In this document: positions 1 to 8,403 of the stretch, in pieces | Position numbering within the stretch: position 1 is the first letter of the stretch | Layout: every line of letters begins with the position of its first letter | Assembly: GCF_010731655.1 (NCBI RefSeq) | Contig: NZ_AP022619.1 | Span: 5,208,001-5,272,000 of the forward strand | From: Mycobacterium paraseoulense | Lineage (GTDB): Bacteria > Actinomycetota > Actinomycetes > Mycobacteriales > Mycobacteriaceae | Direction: 5' to 3' | DNA: 64,000 bases | Position numbers and translations under genes: made by a program | The notes under the pieces: model-generated | Databases searched by the model: none | Told to the model about the DNA's origin: nothing | What the model saw: only the letters and a program-made list of their open reading frames with translations

Positions 1-1
1 C

Positions 2-139
2 GCCGGACGCGCCATCGACATCTGCAGCCCCGGTGATCCGGTGTGCGTGGTCGGCGGCCGGGACCGCGATGCCCACCACGATTACGGCGTGCCGCCCTAC
101 CCCGGACAGGCGGCGGGATTCATCTCCGGGCTGGTATAG
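2..139 (+). CDS. Cutinase-family protein, C-terminal fragment
   Basis: Only the last 45 codons of this gene lie in the window; it enters from the left edge and stops at TAG 137-139. The fragment carries ICSPGDPVC followed by HHDYGV and a final QAAGFISGLV. This is the usual cutinase end: Asp in the GDPxC motif, His in the H..Y motif, and a closing helix. Cutinase-like (Culp) proteins of mycobacteria are secreted serine esterases or lipases. The nucleophile Ser and any signal peptide are outside the window, so activity and the particular paralogue cannot be stated. Confidence 0.75.
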   Translation, partial: AGRAIDICSPGDPVCVVGGRDRDAHHDYGVPPYPGQAAGFISGLV

Positions 140-174
140 CCCGGTCCCCGAGGTCGCGGTGGGATACTGCGAGA

Positions 175-1356
175 ATGCCCACCACCGCATTGGATGACGT
201 CGAGGATGTCGTGCGGCGACGTGGCTCCGAGCTGGTTGAGCTGTCCCACGCCATCCACGCCGAGCCCGAGCTGGCGTTCGCCGAGCATCGCAGCTGCGCC
301 AAGGCCCAGGCGCTGGTCGCCGAACGCGGTTTCGAGATCACCGCGCCGGCCGGCGGCCTGGACACCGCGTTTCGCGCCGACTTCGGCAGCGGCCCGCTGA
401 CCGTCGGGATCTGCGCCGAATACGACGCGCTGCCCGAGATCGGGCACGCCTGCGGCCACAACATCATCGCCGCGTCGGCGGTGGGCACCGCGCTGGCGCT
501 CGCCGAGGTGGCCGACGACCTGGGCCTGCGGGTGGCCCTGATCGGCACGCCCGCCGAGGAGGCCGGCGGCGGCAAGGCGCTGCTGCTTCAGGCCGGGGTG
601 TTCGACGACATCGCGGCGGCGGTGATGCTGCACCCCGGGCCCACCGACATCGCGGCGGCCCGCTCGCTGGCGCTGTCGGAGGCGACCGTGCACTACCGTG
701 GCAAGGAATCCCACGCCGCCGTCGCGCCGTATCAGGGGATCAACGCCGCGGACGCCGTGACGGTGGCGCAGGTGGCCGTCGGGCTGTTGCGGCAGCAACT
801 TGCCCCGGGCCAACTGGTGCACGGGATCGTCACCGACGGCGGGCAGGCGGTCAACGTCATCCCCGGGCACGCGGCGCTGCAGTACGCGATGCGGGCGGTG
901 GAATCGGATTCGCTGCGACAGCTGGAGGGCAGGATGTACGCGTGCTTCGCCGCGGGCGCGCTGGCCACCGGCTGCGAATACGACATCGACAACCCGGCAC
1001 CCGCGTACGACGAACTCACGCCCGACGAGTGGCTGGCCGACGTCTTCCGCGAGGAGATGCGCCGGCTCGGGCGCGAGCCCGTGGCCCGCGAGTTCGAGGC
1101 GGCGCTGCCCATGGGCAGCACCGACATGGGCAACGTGACCCAGGTGCTGCCGGGGATCCATCCGGTGGTCGGGGTCGACGCCGGCGGCGCCATGGTTCAC
1201 CAGCGTGCGTTCACCACCGCCGCCGCCAGCCCCAGCGCCGACCGCGCCGTCGTCGAGGGTGCCATCATGCTGGCCCGCACGGTGGTCCAGCTGGCCCAGA
1301 CGCCCGCGGAACGCGACCGCGTGCTGGCCGCGCGGGAACGGCGGGCGTCCGCATGA
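175..1356 (+). CDS. amiB1: M20-family amidohydrolase AmiB1-like
   Basis: This is a zinc-dependent M20 peptidase/amidohydrolase of 393 aa. Metal-ligand signatures are visible: ACGHN near residue 92 and the PAEEAGGG segment near residue 127, with the lid/dimerisation domain in the second half. The ATG at 175 (MPTTALDD) is preferred because the open frame upstream encodes low-complexity Arg/Pro sequence and runs into the preceding cutinase gene. The stop overlaps the next start by 4 bp (ATGA), so it is co-translated with a second M20 enzyme. The pair matches M. tuberculosis amiB1-amiA1 (Rv3306c-Rv3305c) by order and type. Cleavage of N-acyl or aminoacyl amides is known for the family; the substrate here is not known. 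Confidence 0.88.
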   Translation: MPTTALDDVEDVVRRRGSELVELSHAIHAEPELAFAEHRSCAKAQALVAERGFEITAPAGGLDTAFRADFGSGPLTVGICAEYDALPEIGHACGHNIIAASAVGTALALAEVADDLGLRVALIGTPAEEAGGGKALLLQAGVFDDIAAAVMLHPGPTDIAAARSLALSEATVHYRGKESHAAVAPYQGINAADAVTVAQVAVGLLRQQLAPGQLVHGIVTDGGQAVNVIPGHAALQYAMRAVESDSLRQLEGRMYACFAAGALATGCEYDIDNPAPAYDELTPDEWLADVFREEMRRLGREPVAREFEAALPMGSTDMGNVTQVLPGIHPVVGVDAGGAMVHQRAFTTAAASPSADRAVVEGAIMLARTVVQLAQTPAERDRVLAARERRASA

Positions 1357-2531
1357 GCCTCGCCGACGCCGCCACCTCCTGGCTGGCCGCACACCACGAC
1401 GACCTGGTCGACTGGCGCCGGCACATCCACCGCTACCCCGAGCTGGGCCGGCAGGAGTACGCCACCACCCAGTTCGTCGCCGAGCGATTGGCCGACGCCG
1501 GGCTCAACCCCAAGGTGCTGCCCGGCGGCACCGGGCTGGTCTGCGATCTGGGCCCCGAACACGAGCCGAGGATCGCGCTGCGGGCCGACATGGACGCGCT
1601 GCCCATGGCCGAGCGGACCGGCGCGCCCTACACCTCCACCATGCCCAACGTCGCGCACGCCTGCGGGCACGACGCCCACACCGCGATCCTGCTCGGCACC
1701 GCGCTCACCCTGGCGTCGGTGCCCGAGCTGCCGGTCGGGGTCCGGCTGATCTTCCAGGCCGCCGAGGAGCTGATGCCCGGGGGCGCAATCGACGCCATCG
1801 CCGCCGGCGCGATCTCCGGCGTGTCGCGGATCTTCGCCCTGCACTGCGACCCCCGGCTGGAGGTCGGCAAGGTCGCGGTCCGGCACGGCCCCATCACCTC
1901 GGCGGCCGACCAGATCGAGATCACGCTGCACTCCCCGGGCGGCCACACGTCGCGCCCCCACCTGACCGCCGACCTGGTCTACGGCCTCGGCACGCTGATC
2001 ACCGGGCTGCCCGGGGTGCTCTCGCGCCGCATCGACCCGCGCAACGGCACCGTGCTGGTGTGGGGGGCGGTCAACGCGGGGGTGGCCGCGAACGCCATCC
2101 CGCAGGCCGGGGTGCTGGGCGGCACGGTCCGCACCGCGAGCCGGCAGACCTGGGTCGGCCTCGAGGAGATCATCCGGGAGACCGTGTCGGCGCTGCTGGC
2201 GCCGCTGGGCATCGACCACACGCTGCAGTACCGGCGCGGCGTGCCGCCGGTGGTCAACGAGGACGTCTCGACGCGCATCCTCACCCACGCGATCGAGGCC
2301 ATCGGCCCGGACGCGCTGGCCGATACCCGCCAGTCCGGCGGGGGCGAGGACTTCTCCTGGTACCTCGAGGAGATTCCCGGCGCGATGGCGCGCCTGGGGG
2401 TCTGGCCGGGACAGGGGCCGCAGCTGGACCTGCACCAGCCGACGTTCGACCTCGACGAGCGGGCCCTGGCGATCGGGCTGCGCGTGATGGTCAACATCGT
2501 CGAGCAGTCGGCGGCGTTCTCCTTGGCCTAG
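1353..2531 (+). CDS. amiA1: M20-family amidohydrolase AmiA1-like
   Basis: A second M20D amidohydrolase of 392 aa, translationally coupled to the gene before it (ATG 1353 inside ATGA). It shows LRADMDALP near residue 75, the metal motif HACGHDAHTA near residue 97, QAAEELMPGG near 130 and a C-terminal GGEDFSWYLE carrying the last His/Glu ligand region. This resembles IAA-amino-acid hydrolases and N-acyl-amino-acid amidohydrolases. It is a paralogue of the upstream enzyme, so the two may form heteromers or share substrates; that is inference. Assignment to amiA1 rests on the pair and on lpdA and glpD2 downstream. Confidence 0.88.
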   Translation: MSLADAATSWLAAHHDDLVDWRRHIHRYPELGRQEYATTQFVAERLADAGLNPKVLPGGTGLVCDLGPEHEPRIALRADMDALPMAERTGAPYTSTMPNVAHACGHDAHTAILLGTALTLASVPELPVGVRLIFQAAEELMPGGAIDAIAAGAISGVSRIFALHCDPRLEVGKVAVRHGPITSAADQIEITLHSPGGHTSRPHLTADLVYGLGTLITGLPGVLSRRIDPRNGTVLVWGAVNAGVAANAIPQAGVLGGTVRTASRQTWVGLEEIIRETVSALLAPLGIDHTLQYRRGVPPVVNEDVSTRILTHAIEAIGPDALADTRQSGGGEDFSWYLEEIPGAMARLGVWPGQGPQLDLHQPTFDLDERALAIGLRVMVNIVEQSAAFSLA

Positions 2532-2648
2532 GTCGTCCCGGCCGCGAGCGTGCGTGTTTGCACAGGGACACGCCGGACTGACCGGCATTCTGTGCACGGT
2601 CGGCAAGCTGAATTGTCGACCTATCGGTCAGCCCCGACCATTGCCGGC

Positions 2649-3530
2649 ATGCATTCACAGCTCAGCCGCCTGCTCGATGTCCAGGGCGGAGTGGTCACCT
2701 CTGCTCAGGCACTGAGATTCCTCACCAGGCGAGAGCTGGAAGCACACCTGGAATATGGTGCGCTGCACAGGGTTTGGTACGGCATCTACGGTCGCGGTGA
2801 GCCGACCACTGCTTTGCGACTGCGGGGCCTTGACTTGGCTGCCGGTACGAAGGTCGCCGCGTGCATGGGTACTGCCGCCGCTGCCTACGGCTTCGACACC
2901 GAGCGCACCCCCGATATGCACATCCTCAATCCCATCGGCCGGCAGTTGCGATCGACGGAGGGCCTGACAGTGCATCGACGCACCGGTGCGCCGTTGACTG
3001 CGGTCGCGGGCCGGCCGCTGACCACACCGGCATGGACGGCGGTCGAGGTCTCGCGCGCCTTGAGCCGGCCCCGCGCGCTGGCGACCTTGGACGCGGCGCT
3101 GCGCAGCGGCACGTGCAAGCCTGAGCACCTGGAAGACGCAGCGAGGGGCCAATCCGGCCGTCGTGGCATCGCGGCCGTGCGCGACCTCCTCGGGTTGGCC
3201 TCGCCGCTGGCGGAGTCGCCCATGGAAAGCGAAACGCGCCTCGTCATGATCGACGCGGGTTTGCCGCCTCCCGTCCTGCAGTACGAGGTGGTCGACCTGC
3301 AGGGCCGCACGTGGCGGCTCGACTTCGCTTGGCCCGGAATTCGCGTCGGTGCGGAGTACGACGGCGTCGATTGGCACAGTGGGCCCGAGGCTTTCCTGCG
3401 GGATCGCCGTCGCTTATCCGCACTCCAACAGCTCGGGTGGTTGGTGGTGCCCATCGTTGCCGAAGATGTCAGACATCGGCCCCACGAACTCCTCGGCCGA
3501 CTCAGCACGTATTTGCGCCGGGCCGCCTGA
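2649..3530 (+). CDS. AbiEi-type winged-helix protein with C-terminal DUF559 (Vsr-like) domain
   Basis: The 293-aa product has an N-terminal AbiEi-like helix-turn-helix region (residues about 1-60, LLDVQGGVVTSAQALRFL, then LHRVWYGIYG) typical of type IV antitoxin-like proteins. The C-terminal DUF559-type fold (about 190-290) has the nuclease-like pattern ESETR ... RLDFAWP ... VGAEYDG. No AbiEii-type nucleotidyltransferase toxin is next to it, so it is an orphan of unknown role, common in actinobacteria. Start ATG 2649 (MHSQLSRLL) is chosen over an ATG-free extension to 2550. By eye its base composition is less GC-rich than its neighbours. It stands between amiA1 and the Rv3304 homologue, where M. 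tuberculosis has no gene. Confidence 0.75.
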   Translation: MHSQLSRLLDVQGGVVTSAQALRFLTRRELEAHLEYGALHRVWYGIYGRGEPTTALRLRGLDLAAGTKVAACMGTAAAAYGFDTERTPDMHILNPIGRQLRSTEGLTVHRRTGAPLTAVAGRPLTTPAWTAVEVSRALSRPRALATLDAALRSGTCKPEHLEDAARGQSGRRGIAAVRDLLGLASPLAESPMESETRLVMIDAGLPPPVLQYEVVDLQGRTWRLDFAWPGIRVGAEYDGVDWHSGPEAFLRDRRRLSALQQLGWLVVPIVAEDVRHRPHELLGRLSTYLRRAA

Positions 3531-3613
3531 AGCCGCGCGAAGGTGCGTAGATTGCCAGGTGTGCCGGCGTGTCGTCGTACAAACACGCACGCTGGCGGGC
3601 CACGGTCTGGGTC

Positions 3614-4093
3614 CTAGGAGCCGGTTCCCGGGCCGACGTTGTGGGCCGGCCGCGTCCGCAGGCCGTGCACGTAATCCGCTGGGGCCCCGGCGACTTCGGC
3701 GGCGTCGGCCATCACACCGAGATACCGCGCCGACGGCAGGCCGCCCTCCCAGGCGTCGAGCACGTAAAGCCACGCCAGCACGGGGTCGGTGTTGGTGTCC
3801 GACGAGATGCGTTCCACCCGGCAGCGGATCTTCTTGTGGACGCCGAACTCCGAGCCCTCCCAGCGGTCGAGGTTCTTCTCGTCGGCCGGGGTCATGTCGT
3901 ACAGGACGACGAACACCTTCGAGGTGGGGTCTTCGACGACGGTGGCCAGCGCGCCTTCCCAGCCGATGTCCTCGCCGCCGAACGTCAGCCGCCAGCCGTG
4001 CAGCCAGCCGGTTCCGGCCATCGGCGAATGGGGTGCACGCTCGAGCATCTGCTCAGGATCCATGTTCGACCCGTAGGCGGCGTAGAGCGGCAC
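3614..4093 (-). CDS. Gamma-glutamylcyclotransferase-like protein (Rv3304 homologue)
   Basis: This 159-aa product begins MPLYAAYGSNMDPEQM, the YGSN phosphate/substrate loop of the GGCT/AIG2 fold. The later DRWEG segment supplies the family's acidic region. GGCT-like enzymes cyclise gamma-glutamyl groups to 5-oxoproline; whether this one is an active enzyme is not established. The GTG start sits 6 nt after TAAGAT on the same strand, which fits a leaderless mRNA. It lies divergent to lpdA, as Rv3304 does to Rv3303c. Confidence 0.8.
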   Translation of the reverse strand: MPLYAAYGSNMDPEQMLERAPHSPMAGTGWLHGWRLTFGGEDIGWEGALATVVEDPTSKVFVVLYDMTPADEKNLDRWEGSEFGVHKKIRCRVERISSDTNTDPVLAWLYVLDAWEGGLPSARYLGVMADAAEVAGAPADYVHGLRTRPAHNVGPGTGS

Positions 4094-4099
4094 GGGGAA

Positions 4100-4105
4100 A
4101 TCTTA
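4100..4105 (-). promoter_or_regulatory. -10 element (TAAGAT), leaderless promoter
   Basis: TAAGAT on the minus strand lies 6 nt before the GTG at 4093. Mycobacterial -10 boxes follow TANNNT, and a transcript starting 6-8 nt downstream would begin at the start codon. No Shine-Dalgarno sequence precedes the GTG. Confidence 0.55.
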
Positions 4106-4167
4106 GACGTCACCCGCACGAGCGGTCGTGTCCCAAGGATTTCGCCGCCCTGTCCGATGGCGCGGTT

Positions 4168-4187
4168 CTCCCCCGCAAGCGGGGGGA
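4168..4187. terminator. GC-rich hairpin of unknown role
   Basis: CCCCCGC, an AA centre and GCGGGGG form a near-perfect inverted repeat in the 171-bp gap between the divergent Rv3304 homologue and lpdA. A terminator is odd between divergent genes, so this could instead be a dispersed short repeat or a regulatory structure. No T-tract follows. Confidence 0.3.
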
Positions 4188-4252
4188 CCCCCACCTCACG
4201 CCGCCCTGCGGCGTGCATCGTCGCCGCGCTGCGGGGTGCCCGGTCTCCCCGC

Positions 4253-4258
4253 TAGGTT
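4253..4258 (+). promoter_or_regulatory. -10 element (TAGGTT), leaderless promoter of lpdA
   Basis: TAGGTT matches TANNNT and ends 6 nt before the GTG start of lpdA at 4265. There is no Shine-Dalgarno sequence, so a leaderless transcript is the simplest reading. Confidence 0.5.
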
Positions 4259-4264
4259 GGGGCT

Positions 4265-5680
4265 GTGGCGACCCGCATCGTGATCCTCGGTGGCGGCCCT
4301 GCCGGTTACGAAGCCGCGCTGGTGGCCGCGACCTCCCACCCCGACACCACCCACGTGACCGTGATCGACTCCGACGGGATCGGCGGCGCGGCCGTGCTGG
4401 ACGACTGCGTGCCGTCCAAGACGTTCATCGCCTCGACGTGGCTGCGCACCGAGCTGCGCCGCGCGCCGCGGCTGGGGCTGGACATCGACATCGACGACGC
4501 CAAGATCTCGCTGCCGCAGATTCACGCCCGGGTGAAGCAACTGGCCACGGAGCAGTCGGCCGACATCACCGAACAGCTGCTCAGCGTGGGCGTGCACGTG
4601 GTCGCCGGGCACGGCGAGCTGATCGACCCCACGCCGGGGCTGGCCTGCCACCGCGTCAAGGCGACCGCGGCCGACGGCACCGTCAGCGAGTACGCGGCCG
4701 ACGTCGTGCTGATCGCGACCGGCGCCAGCCCCCGTGTCCTGCCGTCGGCCCAGCCCGACGGCGAGCGCATCCTGACCTGGCGGCAGCTCTACAACCTCGA
4801 CGCGCTGCCCGAGCACCTCGTCGTGGTCGGGTCGGGCGTCACCGGCGCCGAGTTCGTGCACGCCTACACCGAGCTGGGCGTGCCGGTGACCGTGGTCGCC
4901 AGCCGGGACCGGGTGTTGCCCTACGAGGACGCCGACGCCGCGCTGGTCCTGGAGGAGGCGTTCTCCGAACGAGGCGTCCAGTTGGTCAAGAACGCCCGCG
5001 CCCAATCGGTCACCCGCACCGACGACGGCGTGCTGGTCACCCTGGCCGACGGGCGCACCGTCGAGGGCAGCCACGCCCTGATGACCATCGGGTCGGTCCC
5101 CAACACCGGCGGCCTCGGCCTGGACCGGGTCGGCATCGAGCTGGGCCGCGGCGGCTACCTGACCGTGGACCGGGTGTCGCGGACCTCGGTGGCCGGCATC
5201 TACGCCGCGGGGGACTGCACAGGCTTGCTGCCCCTGGCGTCGGTGGCCGCCATGCAGGGCCGGATCGCGATGTATCACGCGCTTGGCGAGGGCGTCAGCC
5301 CGATCCGGTTGCGCACGGTGGCGGCCACGGTGTTCACCCGGCCGGAGATCGCGGCCGTCGGCGTGCCGCAGACGATGATCGACGACGGTTCGGTGTCGGC
5401 CCGCACGATCATGCTGCCGCTGCGGACCAACGCGCGGGCCAAAATGTCCGGGCTGCGACAGGGTTTCGTGAAGATGTTCTGCCGCAAGTCCACGGGCGTG
5501 GTCATCGGCGGCGTGGTGGTGGCCCCGATCGCTTCCGAACTCATCCTGCCGATCGCGGTGGCCGTCCAAAACCGCATCACCGTCACCGAGCTGGCGCAGA
5601 CGCTCGCCGTTTATCCGTCGCTGTCCGGGTCGATCACCGAGGCCGCTCGTCGGCTGATGGCCCACGACGATCTGGACTAG
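4265..5680 (+). CDS. lpdA: NAD(P)H quinone reductase / flavoprotein LpdA
   Basis: A two-dinucleotide-binding flavoprotein of 471 aa. The N-terminal FAD motif is ILGGGPAGYEAA, a second Rossmann motif VVGSGVTGAEF lies near residue 185, an FAD segment AAGDCTGLLPLASVA near 315, and a C-terminal dimerisation domain follows. At the usual CxxxxC disulphide it reads GGAAVLDDCVPSK, so only the second Cys remains. It therefore cannot act as a classical lipoamide dehydrogenase. This matches what is known of M. tuberculosis LpdA (Rv3303c), a quinone reductase linked to oxidative-stress defence. It precedes glpD2, as in M. tuberculosis, and the two may be co-transcribed across a 65-bp gap. Confidence 0.92.
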   Translation: MATRIVILGGGPAGYEAALVAATSHPDTTHVTVIDSDGIGGAAVLDDCVPSKTFIASTWLRTELRRAPRLGLDIDIDDAKISLPQIHARVKQLATEQSADITEQLLSVGVHVVAGHGELIDPTPGLACHRVKATAADGTVSEYAADVVLIATGASPRVLPSAQPDGERILTWRQLYNLDALPEHLVVVGSGVTGAEFVHAYTELGVPVTVVASRDRVLPYEDADAALVLEEAFSERGVQLVKNARAQSVTRTDDGVLVTLADGRTVEGSHALMTIGSVPNTGGLGLDRVGIELGRGGYLTVDRVSRTSVAGIYAAGDCTGLLPLASVAAMQGRIAMYHALGEGVSPIRLRTVAATVFTRPEIAAVGVPQTMIDDGSVSARTIMLPLRTNARAKMSGLRQGFVKMFCRKSTGVVIGGVVVAPIASELILPIAVAVQNRITVTELAQTLAVYPSLSGSITEAARRLMAHDDLD

Positions 5681-5745
5681 CCTTGGTTCGACACCGTCCT
5701 ACTGGCGAGTAACCGACAGGAGTTTCCGGTGAGGAGTCCGCTGCC

Positions 5746-7503
5746 GTGAGCAACCCGATACAGGCGCCCGACAGCGCCCAGACCTGGGCGGCTTCCACGT
5801 TGGGACCCCAGCAGCGCGCGCTGGCGTGGGAGCGACTGGGCGCCGAGCAGTTCGACGTCGTCGTCATCGGCGGCGGCGTGGTGGGCTCCGGCTGCGCGTT
5901 GGACGCGGCCACCCGCGGGCTCAAGGTGGCGCTGGTCGAGGCGCGCGATTTCGCGTCGGGCACGTCGAGCCGCTCGTCGAAGATGTTCCACGGCGGGCTG
6001 CGCTATCTCGAGCAGCTGGAGTTCGGGCTGGTGCGCGAGGCGCTCTACGAGCGGGAGCTGTCGCTGACCACCCTGGCGCCGCATCTGGTCAAGCCGATGC
6101 CGTTCTTGTTCCCCCTGACGAATCGGGTGTGGGAGCGTCCCTACGTCGCCGCGGGCATCTTCCTCTACGACCGGATGGGCGGCGCGAAATCCGTTCCCGC
6201 GCAAAAGCATCTGACCCGGGCTGGCGCGTTACGGTTGAGCCCGGGCCTCAAGCGCAGCGCGCTGATCGGCGGTATCCGCTACTACGACACCGTCGTCGAC
6301 GACGCCCGGCACACCATGACCGTCGCCCGCACCGCCGCCCACTACGGCGCGGTGGTGCGGACCTCCACCCAGGTGGTCGCGATGCTGCGCGAGGGCGACC
6401 GGGTGACCGGCGTGCGGGTCCGCGACTCCGAGAACGGCGCCGTCGCCGAAGTTCGCGGCCACGTCGTCGTCAACGCGACCGGAGTATGGACCGACGAGAT
6501 TCAGGCGCTGTCCAAGCAGCGCGGCCGGTTTCAGGTGCGCGCGTCCAAGGGCGTGCACGTGGTGGTGCCGCGCGACCGCATCGTCAGCGACGTCGCCATC
6601 ATCCTGCGCACCGAGAAGTCGGTGATGTTCGTCATCCCGTGGGGCACCCACTGGATCATCGGCACCACCGACACCGACTGGAACCTGGACCTGGCCCACC
6701 CCGCGGCCACCAAGGCCGACATCGACTACATCCTGCAGACGGTCAACACCGTGCTCGCGATCCCGCTCACCCACGCCGACATCGACGGGGTGTACGCCGG
6801 GTTGCGGCCGCTGCTGGCCGGGGAGAGCGAGGAGACCTCCAAGCTGTCCCGCGAGCACGCGGTGGCGGTCCCCGCGCCGGGCCTGGTGGCCATCGCCGGC
6901 GGCAAGTACACCACCTATCGGGTGATGGCCGCCGACGCGATCGACGCCGCGGCCCAGTTCGTCCCGGCCCGGGTGGCACCGTCCATCACCGAGAAGGTCA
7001 GCCTGCTGGGCGCCGACGGCTACTTCGCGCTGGTCAATCAGGCGGAACACGTAGCGGCGCTTCAGGATTTGCATCCCTACCGGGTGCGGCACCTGCTGGA
7101 CCGCTATGGCTCGCTGATCGGCGACGTGCTGGGTTTGGCGGCCGGCAACGCCGACCTGCTCAACCCCATCAAGGAGGCGCCGGGCTACCTCAAGGTGGAG
7201 GCGCTGTACGCCGTCACCGCCGAGGGGGCGCTGCACCTGGAGGACATTCTGGCCCGCCGGATGCGCATCTCCATCGAGTACTCCCACCGCGGCGTCGACT
7301 GCGCCCGCGAGGTCGCCGACGTGGTGGCGCCCGTCCTCGGCTGGAGCGCTGCGGACATCGAACGTGAGGTGGCCAACTACTCCGCGCGGGTGGAGGCCGA
7401 GATCTTGTCGCAGGCCCAGCCCGACGACGTATCGGCCGACGAGTTGCGGGCCAGCGCCCCGGAGGCGCGCGCCGAGATCCTCGAACCGGTACCGCTCAAT
7501 TGA
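5746..7503 (+). CDS. glpD2: Glycerol-3-phosphate dehydrogenase (FAD-dependent) GlpD2
   Basis: At 585 aa it has the length of M. tuberculosis GlpD2. The FAD-binding motif VVIGGGVVGSGCALDAATRG lies near residue 40, followed by the FASGTSSRSSK signature and GGLRYLEQLEFGL of aerobic GlpD. IAGGKYTTYR near residue 384 and a C-terminal helical domain complete the family architecture. It oxidises sn-glycerol-3-phosphate to DHAP at the inner membrane and passes electrons to quinone, linking glycerol use to respiration. GTG 5746 starts the frame. Its stop overlaps the TTG start of the next gene; in M. tuberculosis phoY1 lies at this junction but is missing here. Confidence 0.93.
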   Translation: MSNPIQAPDSAQTWAASTLGPQQRALAWERLGAEQFDVVVIGGGVVGSGCALDAATRGLKVALVEARDFASGTSSRSSKMFHGGLRYLEQLEFGLVREALYERELSLTTLAPHLVKPMPFLFPLTNRVWERPYVAAGIFLYDRMGGAKSVPAQKHLTRAGALRLSPGLKRSALIGGIRYYDTVVDDARHTMTVARTAAHYGAVVRTSTQVVAMLREGDRVTGVRVRDSENGAVAEVRGHVVVNATGVWTDEIQALSKQRGRFQVRASKGVHVVVPRDRIVSDVAIILRTEKSVMFVIPWGTHWIIGTTDTDWNLDLAHPAATKADIDYILQTVNTVLAIPLTHADIDGVYAGLRPLLAGESEETSKLSREHAVAVPAPGLVAIAGGKYTTYRVMAADAIDAAAQFVPARVAPSITEKVSLLGADGYFALVNQAEHVAALQDLHPYRVRHLLDRYGSLIGDVLGLAAGNADLLNPIKEAPGYLKVEALYAVTAEGALHLEDILARRMRISIEYSHRGVDCAREVADVVAPVLGWSAADIEREVANYSARVEAEILSQAQPDDVSADELRASAPEARAEILEPVPLN

Positions 7504-8360
7504 GGCCTGCGCCGCTTCCGGTGCGGGACGGCCTCGGCCCGGCGCGGGTGCGGCTGCGTGGCGGGCCGGTGCTGGACGAGCTGACCGACCGGTTCGGCGC
7601 GTCGGCGCGGTCGAAGGTGCTGGCCGGGGAGGTGGTCGACGCCCGGGGCGCGGTGGTCGACGAGGCCACGGTGCTTGGTGCCGGGTCCTTCGTCTACATG
7701 TATCGGGAACTGCCCGACGAGGTGCCCGTCCCCTTCGATATCCCGGTGCTTCATCGTGACGCGCACATCGTGGTGGTCGACAAGCCGCACTTCCTGGCCA
7801 CCATGCCCCGGGGCCGGCACGTGGCGCAGACGGCGCTGGTGCGGCTGCGCCGGGAGCTGGGCCTGCCCGAGCTGAGCCCGGCCCATCGGCTCGACCGGCT
7901 GACCGCCGGGGTGCTGGTGTTCACGGTGCGCCGCGACATGCGTGGCGCCTATCAGACCCTGTTCTCCCGCGGAGTGGTGCGCAAGACGTATCTGGCGCGC
8001 GCGAGCGTCGACCCGGCCCTGGTGTTGCCGCGCGTGGTGCGCAGCCGGATCGTCAAGCGGCGCGGGGTTTTACAGGCCGTCTGCGAACCGGGCGCCCCCA
8101 ACGCGGAGACGCTGGTGGAGCTCGTCCGCCCGGACGGCCTGTACCGGCTGACCCCACGCACCGGGCGCACCCACCAGCTGCGTGTGCACATGGCCGCGCT
8201 GGGCGTGCCGATCGACGGGGATCCGCTGTATCCCAACGTTATCGACGTGCCGCCCGAGGACTTCAGCACGCCGCTGCGGTTGCTGGCGCAGCGCATCGAG
8301 TTCGACGATCCACTGACGGGCGCTCGGCGCGAGTTCGTCAGCCGTCGAACGCTGGACTGA
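7500..8360 (+). CDS. RluA-family pseudouridine synthase (Rv3300c homologue)
   Basis: The 286-aa product has an N-terminal extension, IVVVDKPHFLATMPRG near residue 90, then the RluA-family catalytic signature HRLDRLTAGVLVF (catalytic Asp in HRLDR). The closing RTGRTHQLRVHMAALG and PIDGDPLYP motifs follow. RluA enzymes isomerise uridine to pseudouridine in rRNA or tRNA; the target is unknown. The TTG at 7500 overlaps the glpD2 stop (TTGA), suggesting coupling; a GTG at 7521 is an alternative. Order glpD2-synthase matches M. tuberculosis Rv3302c-Rv3300c minus phoY1. Confidence 0.85.
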   Translation: MRPAPLPVRDGLGPARVRLRGGPVLDELTDRFGASARSKVLAGEVVDARGAVVDEATVLGAGSFVYMYRELPDEVPVPFDIPVLHRDAHIVVVDKPHFLATMPRGRHVAQTALVRLRRELGLPELSPAHRLDRLTAGVLVFTVRRDMRGAYQTLFSRGVVRKTYLARASVDPALVLPRVVRSRIVKRRGVLQAVCEPGAPNAETLVELVRPDGLYRLTPRTGRTHQLRVHMAALGVPIDGDPLYPNVIDVPPEDFSTPLRLLAQRIEFDDPLTGARREFVSRRTLD

Positions 8361-8387
8361 ACCATTTGTCGGTCCGGGGTGGCATAG

Positions 8388-8403
8388 TCGAATGTATGTT
8401 CGA
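8388..8403 (+). promoter_or_regulatory. LexA-type SOS box spanning the start codon
   Basis: TCGAAT-GTAT-GTTCGA matches the mycobacterial LexA consensus TCGAAC-N4-GTTCGA at 11 of the 12 fixed positions. The ATG of the 13E12 gene (8396) lies inside the box. CATAGT, a -10-like hexamer, ends 9 nt before the ATG and touches the box. LexA control of several 13E12-family genes is known in M. tuberculosis, which supports the reading. Confidence 0.85.

Noticed and set aside
3349..5712. A 787-codon plus-strand frame across lpdA
   Set aside because: It overlaps clear genes in other frames and its translation is Arg/Gly-rich without motifs.
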